The notes beneath the pieces are model-generated. The model saw only the letters and a program-made list of their open reading frames with translations. It was not told where the DNA came from and searched no databases. From Mytilus californianus (Eukaryota; Mollusca; Bivalvia; Mytilida; Mytilidae), in the NCBI RefSeq assembly GCF_021869535.1, contig NW_026262723.1, forward strand, positions 86,554,324 to 86,618,323: a DNA stretch of 64,000 nucleotides, read 5' to 3'. This document shows positions 45,801-47,686 of the stretch, one piece after another; within the stretch, counting starts at the first letter, position 1; every line of letters begins with the position of its first letter. The translations under genes were made by a program, and so were the position numbers.

Positions 45801-47686
45801 ACGACCGCCAAAAAATTTTGTGGTCGTATAATGGTATAACGTTTGCGTCGTCGTCGTCCAAAGACACATTGGTTTTCGCACTCTAACTTTAGTTTAAGTG
45901 AATGGATCTCTATGAAATTTTACCATAAGGTTCAATACCACAAAAGGAAGGTGGGGATTGATTTTTGGGGTTATGGTACCAACAGTTCAGGAATAAGGGG
46001 CCAAAAAGGGGCCAAAAATAAGCATTTTTGTAACTTCCAGACATAACTTGTGTGTTAGTGTATGGATCTCTCTGACATTGTACCACAAGGTTCCATATCA
46101 CAAAGGGAATGCTGGGATTGATTTTGGGGGTAATTGCCTCCAAATTTTAGGAATTAGGGGCCAAAAAGGGGCAAAAAACAAGCATTTTTCTAGTTTCATG
46201 ACAATAACTTGTGTGTTAGTGTATGGATCTTTATGAAATTGTACTACAAGGTTCCATATCACAAAGGGAAAGCTGGAATTGAGTTTGGGGGTAATTGCCC
46301 AAAACGTTTAGGAATAAGGGGCCAAAAAGGGGCCAAAAATAAGCATTTTCCTAGTTTCCAGACAATAACGTGTTCAAGTGTATGGATCTCTCTGAAATTG
46401 TACTGCAAGGTACCATACCACAAAGGGAAGGCTGGGATTGATTTTGGGGGTAATTGCCTCAAAATTATAGGAATTAGGGGCCATAAAGGGGCAAAAAACA
46501 AGCATTTTTCTAGTTTCAGGACAATAACTTGTGTGTAAGTGTATTGATCTTTATGAAATTGTACTACAAGGTTCCATATCTCAAAGGGAAAGCTGGGTTT
46601 GAGTTTGGGGGAAATTGCCCATAACGTTTAGGAATTTGGGGCCAAAAAGGGGCCAAAAAACAAGCATTTTTCTAGTTTCCAGACAGTGTGTTCAAGTGTA
46701 TGGATCTCTCTGAAATTGTACTCTGCAAGGTACCATACCTCAAAGGGAAGGCTGGGATTGAGTTTGGGGGTGATGAATCAAAAGGGGGTTCAAAAAATTT
46801 GGGGGGGGGGGATTTTTTTTTCCTTTTTTTTCTTTAAAATTTTCCATTTTAAATTGGTTATTTCTGATTTATATATAAAAGCAAATAATAATGATATGGT
46901 TTGAATAGGTAAATTCAAAATTTTGAAGTTCTTAGACCACATTCATTCTGTGTCAGAAACCTATGCTGTGTCAAATATTTAATTACAATCCAAATTCAGT
47001 GCTGTATCAAGCTTGAATGTTGTGTCCATACTTGCCCCAACTGTTCAGGGTTCGACCTCTGCGGTCGTATCAAGCTGCGCCCCAGAGGAGCATTTTATTG
47101 ATGGTTGAAACTATTTTGACTGTAGCTGAGGTAGTTATATAAAAGAGCTTGTTTTGTCTTGGAAAGGATCAATGATTGAAGTTTAATCTGCACCTTTGGC
47201 AAATGGAAAATTTATTAAACAAGGAATACTGAGTGTTTAGCTCATTACATTTTATATTGTGTATACATTTTGTATGTATATATGATTTATATATTTTTTT
47301 TATGTTTACAGGGAAGTGAAGATGAGAGTGATTTGGATGACAAGCCATTACCACCACCACCTCCTCCTCTTCCACAGGAATCTCCCCTGCGCCCTCCATT
47401 TCCTAGAAATGCCTATGTTAATGACTATTCCGACGAATATCCTAGACTCCATCACCATGATCAGCATGATCACCATGATCACCATGATCACCATGATCAC
47501 CATGATCACCATGATCACCCACCACAAACTCCACACAGAAATCAGAGTCACTATAATGCTTATAATTATACAGACAGTGAGGCCAGTAGTAGCCATTATG
47601 GCCTCAGCTTAAACTCAGGACAGATAGTGATAAACAATTCAGCAGGATCCAGAGCACCTTTACCAGGCTTTTCATCATTTGTGTGA
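569..47686 (+). CDS. sdk: sidekick-like cell adhesion protein, 5'-truncated by the window edge, 34 exons seen
   Basis: Sidekick proteins are single-pass homophilic adhesion molecules. In vertebrates they guide laminar synapse choice and in insects they sit at tricellular junctions; binding maps to the first Ig domains. Joining 33 exons (one of two alternatives in FN10) gives an open frame of 2152 codons plus stop, close to vertebrate SDK length. Approximate residues from the first codon seen: Ig1 1-90, Ig2 91-188, Ig3 189-297, Ig4 298-390, Ig5 391-486, Ig6 487-579, FN1 580-694, FN2-3 695-899, FN4 900-996, FN5-6 997-1195, FN7 1196-1297, FN8 1298-1394, FN9 1395-1494, FN10 1495-1593, FN11 1594-1692, FN12 1693-1791, FN13 1792-1886, transmembrane 1887-1929, tail 1930-2152. 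Assignment rests on the 6 Ig + 13 FN3 + TM order, WWFL at the membrane, PPRPSP in the tail and terminal GFSSFV. Start codon and signal peptide lie upstream of the window. Domain borders are almost all phase-1 introns. Confidence 0.95.
839..1575 (+). other. sdk intron 5' part
   Basis: Unique-looking AT-rich intron between Ig1 and the first large element. Nothing supported besides the donor at 839. Confidence 0.6.
1576..3818 (+). mobile_element. Family A element, copy 1 (short type, carries a nested insertion)
   Basis: Starts TTATACAACCGC followed by a hairpin (ACCGCAAAA...TTTTGTGGT) and a GTC-rich head. A ~160 bp tandem core follows (each unit with GGATCTxxxTGA and GGGGCCAAAA), then a G-run and T-run. 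The right end carries TGCGGTCGTAT, the inverse of the left arm, then a hairpin and GCATTTTATT. No transposase is visible. Without the insertion at 2687-3622 it is about 1.3 kb. The architecture fits a Helentron-type non-autonomous element; that assignment is inference. Confidence 0.8.
2687..3622. mobile_element. 936 bp TIR element nested in Family A copy 1
   Basis: Perfect 11 bp terminal inverted repeats CATACATGTGA / TCACATGTATG are flanked by the direct repeat AATAGG (2681-2686 and 3623-3628). Family A copies 2 and 6 read straight through this site (GAATAGGTAAATT), so they serve as empty-site controls. No coding capacity is seen. Both ends hold CTCC/TCCCG-rich stretches. Confidence 0.85.
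3929..5361 (+). mobile_element. Family A element, copy 2 (short type)
   Basis: Left end TTATACGACCGCAAAAAAA with the hairpin arm TTTTGTGGT, ~160 bp core units, a G-run/T-run near 5032-5095, and the right end TGCGGTCGTATCAAGC...GCATTTTATT. It lies directly downstream of copy 1 in the same intron and the same orientation. Confidence 0.85.
5362..5889 (+). other. sdk intron before Ig2
   Basis: AT-rich sequence between element copy 2 and the Ig2 acceptor. No further structure recognised. Confidence 0.55.
5890..6183 (+). CDS. sdk: sdk exon: Ig2, without the core cysteines
   Basis: Acceptor catttcag, donor gtaagt, phases 1-1, 294 nt. The Trp is present (VSWYASG), but the B-strand Cys position reads INLP and the F-strand reads [10 protein letters not shown], so both disulphide cysteines are missing. 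From memory, vertebrate SDK Ig2 also lacks the second cysteine (a YYVQAV-type strand), so this looks like a family trait rather than decay. The reading frame is intact. Confidence 0.9.
7270..7479 (+). repeat. 35 bp tandem array (6 units) in copy 3
   Basis: Exactly 210 bp. The unit runs from TATTGCGCAATAGC to CAATTGCACAG, and most units hold the palindrome TTGCGCAA or a one-base variant. Confidence 0.92.
7555..9440 (+). repeat. ~130 bp tandem array (about 15 units) in copy 3
   Basis: Units alternate between about 126 and 136 bp, each with GGTTCTTTGATATGC, a TTTAGATTTTT stretch and GGTCCAAAATTAAACTT. Reading frames across it are by-products of the repeat, not genes. Confidence 0.9.
9640..10489 (+). 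mobile_element. Family D element with 161 bp tandem units
   Basis: Starts with a long palindrome (GTCCCCCATGCAACGCG...GTGGGGGAC). At least four units follow at exactly 161 bp spacing for the first three (GTGCTCTCACGTGTACAATT type near 9692, 9853, 10014 and about 10173), each with ATGCCCCTTGGAAA. It ends near GTGCAACGCGGGGTAC. It abuts the last base of Family A copy 3. The right boundary is approximate. Confidence 0.75.
10681..10789 (+). CDS. sdk: sdk exon: Ig3, first part
   Basis: Acceptor atgtttcag, donor gttagc, phase 1 to 2, 109 nt. It carries the linker and strands A-B with the first core Cys ([10 protein letters not shown]). The intron that follows (10790-11049) splits Ig3 just after that Cys. 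Confidence 0.9.
11050..11267 (+). CDS. sdk: sdk exon: Ig3, second part
   Basis: Acceptor tttttttag, donor gtatgt, phase 2 to 1, 218 nt. It carries the core Trp (TKWYKKG) and the second Cys ([11 protein letters not shown]). With 10681-10789 it makes one Ig domain of 109 residues. A decayed copy of this exon's 3' end lies 110 bp downstream. Confidence 0.9.
11226..11404 (+). repeat. tandem duplication of the end of the Ig3 exon and its donor
   Basis: The exon end and first intron bases (11226-11294, from AATCTGATACCAAGAC to ACTTCC) recur with substitutions at 11336-11404 (AATCTGATACAAAGAC...), 110 bp downstream. In the copy the donor GGTATGT has become GATATGT and the frame meets TAA, so the copy is dead. 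Confidence 0.85.
11791..11941 (+). CDS. sdk: sdk exon: Ig4, first part
   Basis: Acceptor tttttcag, donor gtatgc, phase 1 to 2, 151 nt. First core Cys in [18 protein letters not shown], including the GNPSPTITW signature of I-set Ig domains. Confidence 0.93.
11942..13241 (+). other. introns around Ig4 second exon
   Basis: Two 586 bp introns (11942-12527 and 12656-13241) with no repeat or extra exon that I can support. Confidence 0.55.
12528..12655 (+). CDS. sdk: sdk exon: Ig4, second part
   Basis: Acceptor tttgcag, donor gtaagt, phase 2 to 1, 128 nt. F strand [16 protein letters not shown] completes the domain begun at 11791. Confidence 0.93.
13242..13358 (+). CDS. sdk: sdk exon: Ig5, first part
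   Basis: Acceptor attaacag, donor gtgtgt, phase 1-1, 117 nt. It encodes [17 protein letters not shown], the first core Cys ([16 protein letters not shown]) and the core Trp. Confidence 0.9.
14079..14249 (+). CDS. sdk: sdk exon: Ig5, second part
   Basis: Acceptor tcacatag, donor gtaagt, phase 1-1, 171 nt. F strand [16 protein letters not shown] supplies the second core Cys. The 720 bp intron before it splits the domain after the Trp. Confidence 0.9.
14800..15078 (+). CDS. sdk: sdk exon: Ig6
   Basis: Acceptor catttcag, donor gtttgt, phase 1-1, 279 nt. A complete Ig domain in one exon: Cys in ASLQCGVS, Trp in ITWKWYQ, second Cys in [10 protein letters not shown]. It is the last Ig domain before the FN3 block. 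Confidence 0.93.
15928..16080 (+). CDS. sdk: sdk exon: FN1, first half
   Basis: Acceptor atttccag, donor gtgggt, phase 1-1, 153 nt. Begins [12 protein letters not shown] and runs through [15 protein letters not shown]. The core Trp of strand B is Phe here (ISFSPG). Confidence 0.88.
16414..16605 (+). CDS. sdk: sdk exon: FN1, second half
   Basis: Acceptor attttacag, donor gttagt, phase 1-1, 192 nt. Carries the FN3 tyrosine-corner region ([18 protein letters not shown]) and ends [11 protein letters not shown]. Confidence 0.88.
17485..18036 (+). mobile_element. Family B element, copy 1 (161 bp core units)
   Basis: Left hairpin ATGCCCCCGCCGTAGCGGAGGGGGCAT, then TACCCTTGTCCGTCTGTACG and ~161 bp units (CTCAACCAAATGTTATGAAAC, CACAAAACACAGATC, ATGCCCCTTTACAAATGG). 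The core resembles the BIV160-type bivalve repeat as I remember it. The right end is damaged by a G-run at 18016-18030. Confidence 0.75.
18118..18990 (+). repeat. Family F ~160 bp tandem array
   Basis: About five units; CGTTTCCGAG recurs at 18261 and 18421, exactly 160 bp apart. Units share GAGTTATGGGGTTTTATT, TTTTCGGACAATAACTCAAG and GTGAATTGTTTATATC. The head has GTCCGTCCGTCGTC, like the other families. Confidence 0.8.
19014..19246 (+). mobile_element. Family A remnant (right end only)
   Basis: Traces of the 35 bp array (TATTGCGCAACAGC) run into a diverged right end: CAAGCTTGAATATTGTGTCC, TGCGGGCGTATCAAGC, GCAGTTTATT. More diverged than the seven larger copies, so probably older. Confidence 0.75.
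19952..20566 (+). CDS. sdk: sdk exon: FN2 and FN3 domains together
   Basis: Acceptor taatcttag, donor gttagt, phase 1-1, 615 nt, the largest exon seen. Two complete FN3 domains run without an intron. FN2: [18 protein letters not shown] to [14 protein letters not shown]3: [23 protein letters not shown], to [16 protein letters not shown]. The acceptor has a long T tract, and the element cluster at 16951-19775 ends under 200 bp upstream. Confidence 0.95.
20567..21125 (+). other. sdk intron FN3/FN4
   Basis: 559 bp of AT-rich intron. Nothing else supported. Confidence 0.5.
21126..21224 (+). CDS. sdk: sdk exon: FN4, first half
   Basis: Acceptor atctttcag, donor gtttgt, phase 1-1, 99 nt. [13 protein letters not shown], core Trp in [16 protein letters not shown]. 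Confidence 0.9.
21431..21903 (+). mobile_element. Family C element, copy 1
   Basis: Left hairpin ATACCCCCGCTTTAAAAATGTGGGGGTAT, then CTGTCTGTCCGTCCATCCGTC and two 178 bp units (AGGAACTACATTACAAGG at 21541 and 21719). Near the right end, GGGGGTAT is the inverse of the left arm and is followed by the hairpin GTGAGCAGTGGCTCAC. Confidence 0.82.
22169..22360 (+). CDS. sdk: sdk exon: FN4, second half
   Basis: Acceptor ttgattaag (a weak pyrimidine tract), donor gtgagt, phase 1-1, 192 nt. Joins as [13 protein letters not shown] and includes the F strand [18 protein letters not shown]. Confidence 0.88.
22429..23613. mobile_element. 1.2 kb hAT-like TIR element
   Basis: Ends CAGTGTTCC / GGAACACTG (9 bp perfect TIR), flanked by TTATG on both sides. 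Both ends carry GCCCTT-rich sequence in related patterns. The CAGTG start is typical of hAT elements. No transposase frame is seen. It lies in the FN4/FN5 intron, about 70 bp after the donor at 22361. Confidence 0.72.
23761..24131 (+). CDS. sdk: sdk exon: FN5 and start of FN6
   Basis: Acceptor tgtttaatag, donor gtaagt, phase 1 to 0, 371 nt. FN5 is complete ([12 protein letters not shown] to [15 protein letters not shown]). FN6 begins [14 protein letters not shown] and the exon stops right after its core Trp (RISWA). In FN5 the usual B-strand Trp is replaced (LLQFLLG). Confidence 0.92.
24328..26549 (+). mobile_element. Family A element, copy 4 (long type)
   Basis: Left TTATACGACTGCAAAAAATTTTGCGATCGTA (hairpin with compensating changes), GTC head, ~160 bp core, G-run/T-run (25305-25360), six 35 bp units (25471-25680), about five ~130 bp units (25755-26345), and the right end to GCATTTTATT. 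It fills most of the FN6 intron. Confidence 0.86.
25471..25680 (+). repeat. 35 bp tandem array (6 units) in copy 4
   Basis: Exactly 210 bp. Four of the units contain ATTGCGCAAT. Confidence 0.92.
26604..26829 (+). CDS. sdk: sdk exon: FN6, second half
   Basis: Acceptor ttttgacag, donor gtaagt, phase 0 to 1, 226 nt. Continues [19 protein letters not shown] to [12 protein letters not shown]. The preceding intron carries the 2.2 kb element at 24328-26549, whose right end lies only about 54 bp from this acceptor. Confidence 0.92.
27041..27156 (+). CDS. sdk: sdk exon: FN7, first half
   Basis: Acceptor aattacag, donor gtgagt, phase 1 to 0, 116 nt. [15 protein letters not shown], core Trp in NVTWGDVP, ends GIILGYR. 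Confidence 0.9.
27510..27718. mobile_element. ~205 bp MITE, family M copy 1
   Basis: Diverged ends CTATAGATTTATT / AATGAATAGACAG between TA dinucleotides, with internal CCAATTTTCG and CGAAAATTGG in inverse order. Related to 38821-39022. Confidence 0.7.
27755..27944 (+). CDS. sdk: sdk exon: FN7, second half
   Basis: Acceptor ttttggttag, donor gtaaga, phase 0 to 1, 190 nt. [12 protein letters not shown] to [18 protein letters not shown] and TVQTHED. Confidence 0.9.
27945..28534 (+). other. sdk intron FN7/FN8
   Basis: 590 bp, AT-rich, nothing further supported. Confidence 0.5.
28535..28825 (+). CDS. sdk: sdk exon: FN8
   Basis: Acceptor attttacag, donor gtaagt, phase 1-1, 291 nt. A whole FN3 domain: [51 protein letters not shown]. 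Confidence 0.94.
28885..29160 (+). mobile_element. degenerate Mytilus-type interspersed repeat
   Basis: Contains AAGGAGATGTGGTATGATTG, GTGAAACAATTCAAACGAG, GGCTCCTGACTTGGGACTGG and TCCCTTAGCCTGGGACAGTGG. I recall these in this order from an abundant mussel repeat. Internally deleted; borders approximate. Confidence 0.6.
29546..29741 (+). CDS. sdk: sdk exon: FN9, first half
   Basis: Acceptor gacttcag, donor gtaaaa (weaker than most here), phase 1 to 2, 196 nt. [16 protein letters not shown], core Trp in [16 protein letters not shown]. Confidence 0.88.
29852..30052 (-). mobile_element. short hAT-like remnant
   Basis: On the minus strand it begins CAGTGGTTCCCAAAGC, a typical hAT-like end. The other end (CATTCCCAAGG) is degraded. 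TGGACAT and CCAGTAAA motifs recur near both ends. Confidence 0.5.
30392..30495 (+). CDS. sdk: sdk exon: FN9, second half
   Basis: Acceptor tttacttcag, donor gtaagt, phase 2 to 1, 104 nt. [18 protein letters not shown] to SDEVRTRQD, a textbook tyrosine corner. Confidence 0.92.
30694..30950 (+). mobile_element. Family K repeat, copy 1 (partial)
   Basis: GTGAGCTTTTCTCATGACTTGAGGTCCATC followed by ATCTCCAAAACTACTC, a pattern of a common bivalve repeat whose full form begins with an AGCTCACC...GTGAGCT hairpin. The first hairpin arm is missing here. Confidence 0.5.
31008..31220 (+). mobile_element. mussel-type interspersed repeat fragment (family G)
   Basis: Runs from TGTGAAGCAGGATCTGC through TTTATGGGGTTTGTGTTGC and CATGGCGTCAGTTTTG to GTATCTTTCGCCCCTC. 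I recognise it as an abundant Mytilus repeat from memory. The short reading frames here are incidental. Confidence 0.55.
31447..31530. repeat. 33 bp perfect inverted repeat (fold-back) with 18 bp spacer
   Basis: 31447-31479 is the exact reverse complement of 31498-31530 (the left part of Family C copy 2). A direct duplication of ACTTATAGGATTTATTGCCC flanks and spans the spacer. Confidence 0.93.
31501..31773 (+). mobile_element. Family C element, copy 2
   Basis: Left ATACCCCCGCTTTAAA...GTGGGGTAT, CTGTCTGTCC head, one core unit, and the right end GGGGTATCATCAGTGAGCAGTAGCTCAC. Shorter than copy 1 by one core unit. Confidence 0.8.
32184..32254 (+). CDS. sdk: sdk exon: FN10, first half (constitutive)
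   Basis: Acceptor aattttcag, donor gtaagt, phase 1 to 0, 71 nt. [17 protein letters not shown] and the core Trp HITWE. It ends exactly after strand B, so the rest of the domain must come from a phase 0 exon. Two such exons follow. Confidence 0.9.
32255..32721 (+). other. intron before alternative exon A
   Basis: 467 bp with no recognised repeat. Confidence 0.5.
32722..32941 (+). CDS. sdk: sdk alternative exon A: FN10, second half
   Basis: Acceptor ttgcatgtag, donor gtacta (weak), phase 0 to 1, 220 nt. It encodes a full FN3 second half: [14 protein letters not shown], then [19 protein letters not shown], ending MEDIEL. Joined to 35097 it continues in frame as EL-APSAAP. The frame is open throughout. 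The next exon (33549) has the same phases and the same domain position, so the two cannot both be used. From memory of vertebrate SDK, the other exon is the canonical one and this is the extra one. Confidence 0.8.
32942..33548 (+). other. intron between alternative exons A and B
   Basis: 607 bp. I searched it for an FN3 first-half exon (phase 1 to 0, ending after a Trp) and found none with usable splice sites. Confidence 0.7.
33549..33774 (+). CDS. sdk: sdk alternative exon B: FN10, second half (canonical-looking)
   Basis: Acceptor ttgttgtatag, donor gtatga, phase 0 to 1, 226 nt. [38 protein letters not shown] and VYVGEA. The junction VYVGEA-APSAAP resembles the vertebrate SDK FN10/FN11 border, which favours this as the ancestral second half. 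It needs a first half ending in phase 0. None lies between 32942 and 33548, so it must join 32184-32254. Confidence 0.88.
33775..35096 (+). other. sdk intron FN10/FN11
   Basis: 1322 bp, unique-looking apart from the small TIR element at 34858-35011. Confidence 0.5.
34858..35011. mobile_element. 154 bp MITE
   Basis: 12 bp perfect TIRs GAGTTCTCGAAA / TTTCGAGAACTC with no coding capacity. A target duplication is not clear. Confidence 0.65.
35097..35212 (+). CDS. sdk: sdk exon: FN11, first half
   Basis: Acceptor atttctatag, donor gtattt, phase 1 to 0, 116 nt, the same length and phases as the FN7 first half. [35 protein letters not shown]. Confidence 0.92.
35627..35807 (+). CDS. sdk: sdk exon: FN11, second half
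   Basis: Acceptor acttttgtag, donor gtatgt, phase 0 to 1, 181 nt. [14 protein letters not shown] to [20 protein letters not shown] and SSRTKQE. Confidence 0.92.
35808..37157 (+). other. introns flanking the FN12 first half
   Basis: 35808-36577 and 36716-37157. AT-rich, nothing further supported. Confidence 0.5.
36578..36715 (+). CDS. sdk: sdk exon: FN12, first half
   Basis: Acceptor atcttacag, donor gttagt, phase 1-1, 138 nt. [31 protein letters not shown]. Confidence 0.92.
37158..37316 (+). CDS. sdk: sdk exon: FN12, second half
   Basis: Acceptor cctttttag, donor gttgga (weak), phase 1-1, 159 nt. [20 protein letters not shown], ending MGPQP, as at the vertebrate SDK FN12/FN13 border. Confidence 0.9.
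37612..37737 (+). CDS. sdk: sdk exon: FN13, first half
   Basis: Acceptor atattttcag, donor gtatgt, phase 1-1, 126 nt. [32 protein letters not shown]. Confidence 0.92.
37841..38598 (+). mobile_element. Family B element, copy 2 (161 bp core units)
   Basis: Left ATGCCCCGCTGTAGCGGAGGGGGCA hairpin and GTCCGTCTGTACGTCC head. Core units are spaced exactly 161 bp (unit start CGTTCTCTAAC near 37920, 38081, 38242). Right GCGGGGGGCAT is the inverse of the left arm and is followed by the hairpin TGTGTCCCATGGACACA. Confidence 0.87.
38821..39022. mobile_element. 202 bp MITE, family M copy 2
   Basis: TIRs CTGTGGATTCATT / AATGAATCCACA, flanked by TA on both sides, as expected of Tc1/mariner-type MITEs. Confidence 0.8.
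39361..39519 (+). CDS. sdk: sdk exon: FN13, second half
   Basis: Acceptor tttattatag, donor gtatgt, phase 1-1, 159 nt. It encodes the last extracellular segment, with [16 protein letters not shown]. Two cysteines four residues apart are unusual for an FN3 domain. Intron 37738-39360 before it holds two elements. Confidence 0.9.
39520..40474 (+). other. sdk intron FN13/TM
   Basis: 955 bp. Holds an ATTC-type microsatellite at about 39694-39751; otherwise unremarkable. Confidence 0.6.
40475..40603 (+). CDS. sdk: sdk exon: transmembrane segment
   Basis: Acceptor cattacag, donor gtaagt, phase 1-1, 129 nt. A juxtamembrane stretch leads into [15 protein letters not shown] and about 25 hydrophobic residues, followed by a basic stop-transfer (VHRRTKN). 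The WWFL start matches sidekicks. Type I topology. Confidence 0.94.
40925..41530 (+). repeat. Family H 166 bp tandem repeat
   Basis: Units at 166 bp spacing (GGTAGGTCAATGATATTTG at 40938 and 41104, a diverged copy at 41270). Shared CATTTCATTTCCAT and CCTCAGTCATGGTCTATTGAC. Another unit close to the 160 bp size class. Confidence 0.82.
41791..44134 (+). mobile_element. Family A element, copy 5 (long type)
   Basis: Left hairpin TTATACGACCGCAAAAAAA with the arm TTTTTGTGGT, GTC head (41840-41880), core, G/T tracts, 35 bp array (42669-42878, six units), about eight ~130 bp units (42955-43920), and the right end GCATTTTATT. In the TM/tail intron. Confidence 0.87.
42669..42878 (+). repeat. 35 bp tandem array (6 units) in copy 5
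   Basis: 210 bp, same unit as in copies 3, 4 and 7. Three units hold ATTGCGCAAT. Confidence 0.92.
44170..44323 (+). CDS. sdk: sdk exon: cytoplasmic tail, part 1
   Basis: Acceptor ttttatag, donor gtttgt, phase 1 to 2, 154 nt. [17 protein letters not shown] parallels the vertebrate tail motif MEES..DNGGF. The right end of the 2.3 kb element at 41791-44134 lies only about 35 bp upstream of this acceptor, so the element supplies sequence next to the branch-point region. Confidence 0.9.
45068..45316 (+). mobile_element. tRNA-derived SINE
   Basis: 5' part reads GGTCCTCAGTGGCTGAGTGG (A-box-like, Leu/Ser tRNA type), then GTGAGTTCAAATT (B-box-like). The 3' part has CCACCAATAAAAAATGACCGCC and ends in AAACACCAATCAGTCAGTCA. 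This is a common mollusc SINE layout. It lies sense-oriented in intron 44324-45418, about 100 bp before an sdk acceptor. Confidence 0.78.
45419..45563 (+). CDS. sdk: sdk exon: cytoplasmic tail, part 2
   Basis: Acceptor ctgtacag, donor gtaaga, phase 2 to 0, 145 nt. [17 protein letters not shown] matches the conserved PPRPSP..YS..DI tail motif. An acidic DDDDGSSD patch follows. The tail is proline-rich and probably disordered. Confidence 0.92.
45797..47099 (+). mobile_element. Family A element, copy 6 (short type)
   Basis: Left hairpin, short GTC head, about five core units at 151-161 bp spacing, G-run/T-run (46801-46835), then directly the right end. No 35 bp or 130 bp arrays. Confidence 0.87.
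47312..47686 (+). CDS. sdk: sdk last coding exon: tail with His/Asp repeat and PDZ ligand
   Basis: Acceptor tgtttacag, phase 0 start, stop TGA at 47684-47686. In order: acidic SEDESDLDD, a run of eight prolines then [13 protein letters not shown] (compare the vertebrate FVNHYMSD motif), a His-His-Asp repeat (47450-47518), and C-terminal [16 protein letters not shown] is the conserved sidekick PDZ-binding end, known in vertebrates to bind MAGI-type scaffolds. The frame is intact despite the repeat. Confidence 0.96.
   Translation, partial: GSEDESDLDDKPLPPPPPPLPQESPLRPPFPRNAYVNDYSDEYPRLHHHDQHDHHDHHDHHDHHDHHDHPPQTPHRNQSHYNAYNYTDSEASSSHYGLSLNSGQIVINNSAGSRAPLPGFSSFV
47450..47518 (+). repeat. coding 9-bp minisatellite (CACCATGAT), His-His-Asp repeat
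   Basis: About seven near-perfect copies of a 9 bp unit inside the last sdk exon encode HHD triplets. A multiple-of-three unit keeps the frame whatever the copy number, so length polymorphism would be tolerated. Confidence 0.9.

Noticed and set aside
47316-47612. Overlapping frames on both strands in the last sdk exon
   Set aside because: Shadows of the 9 bp minisatellite (MIT/MVI repeats); the sdk frame explains the sequence.
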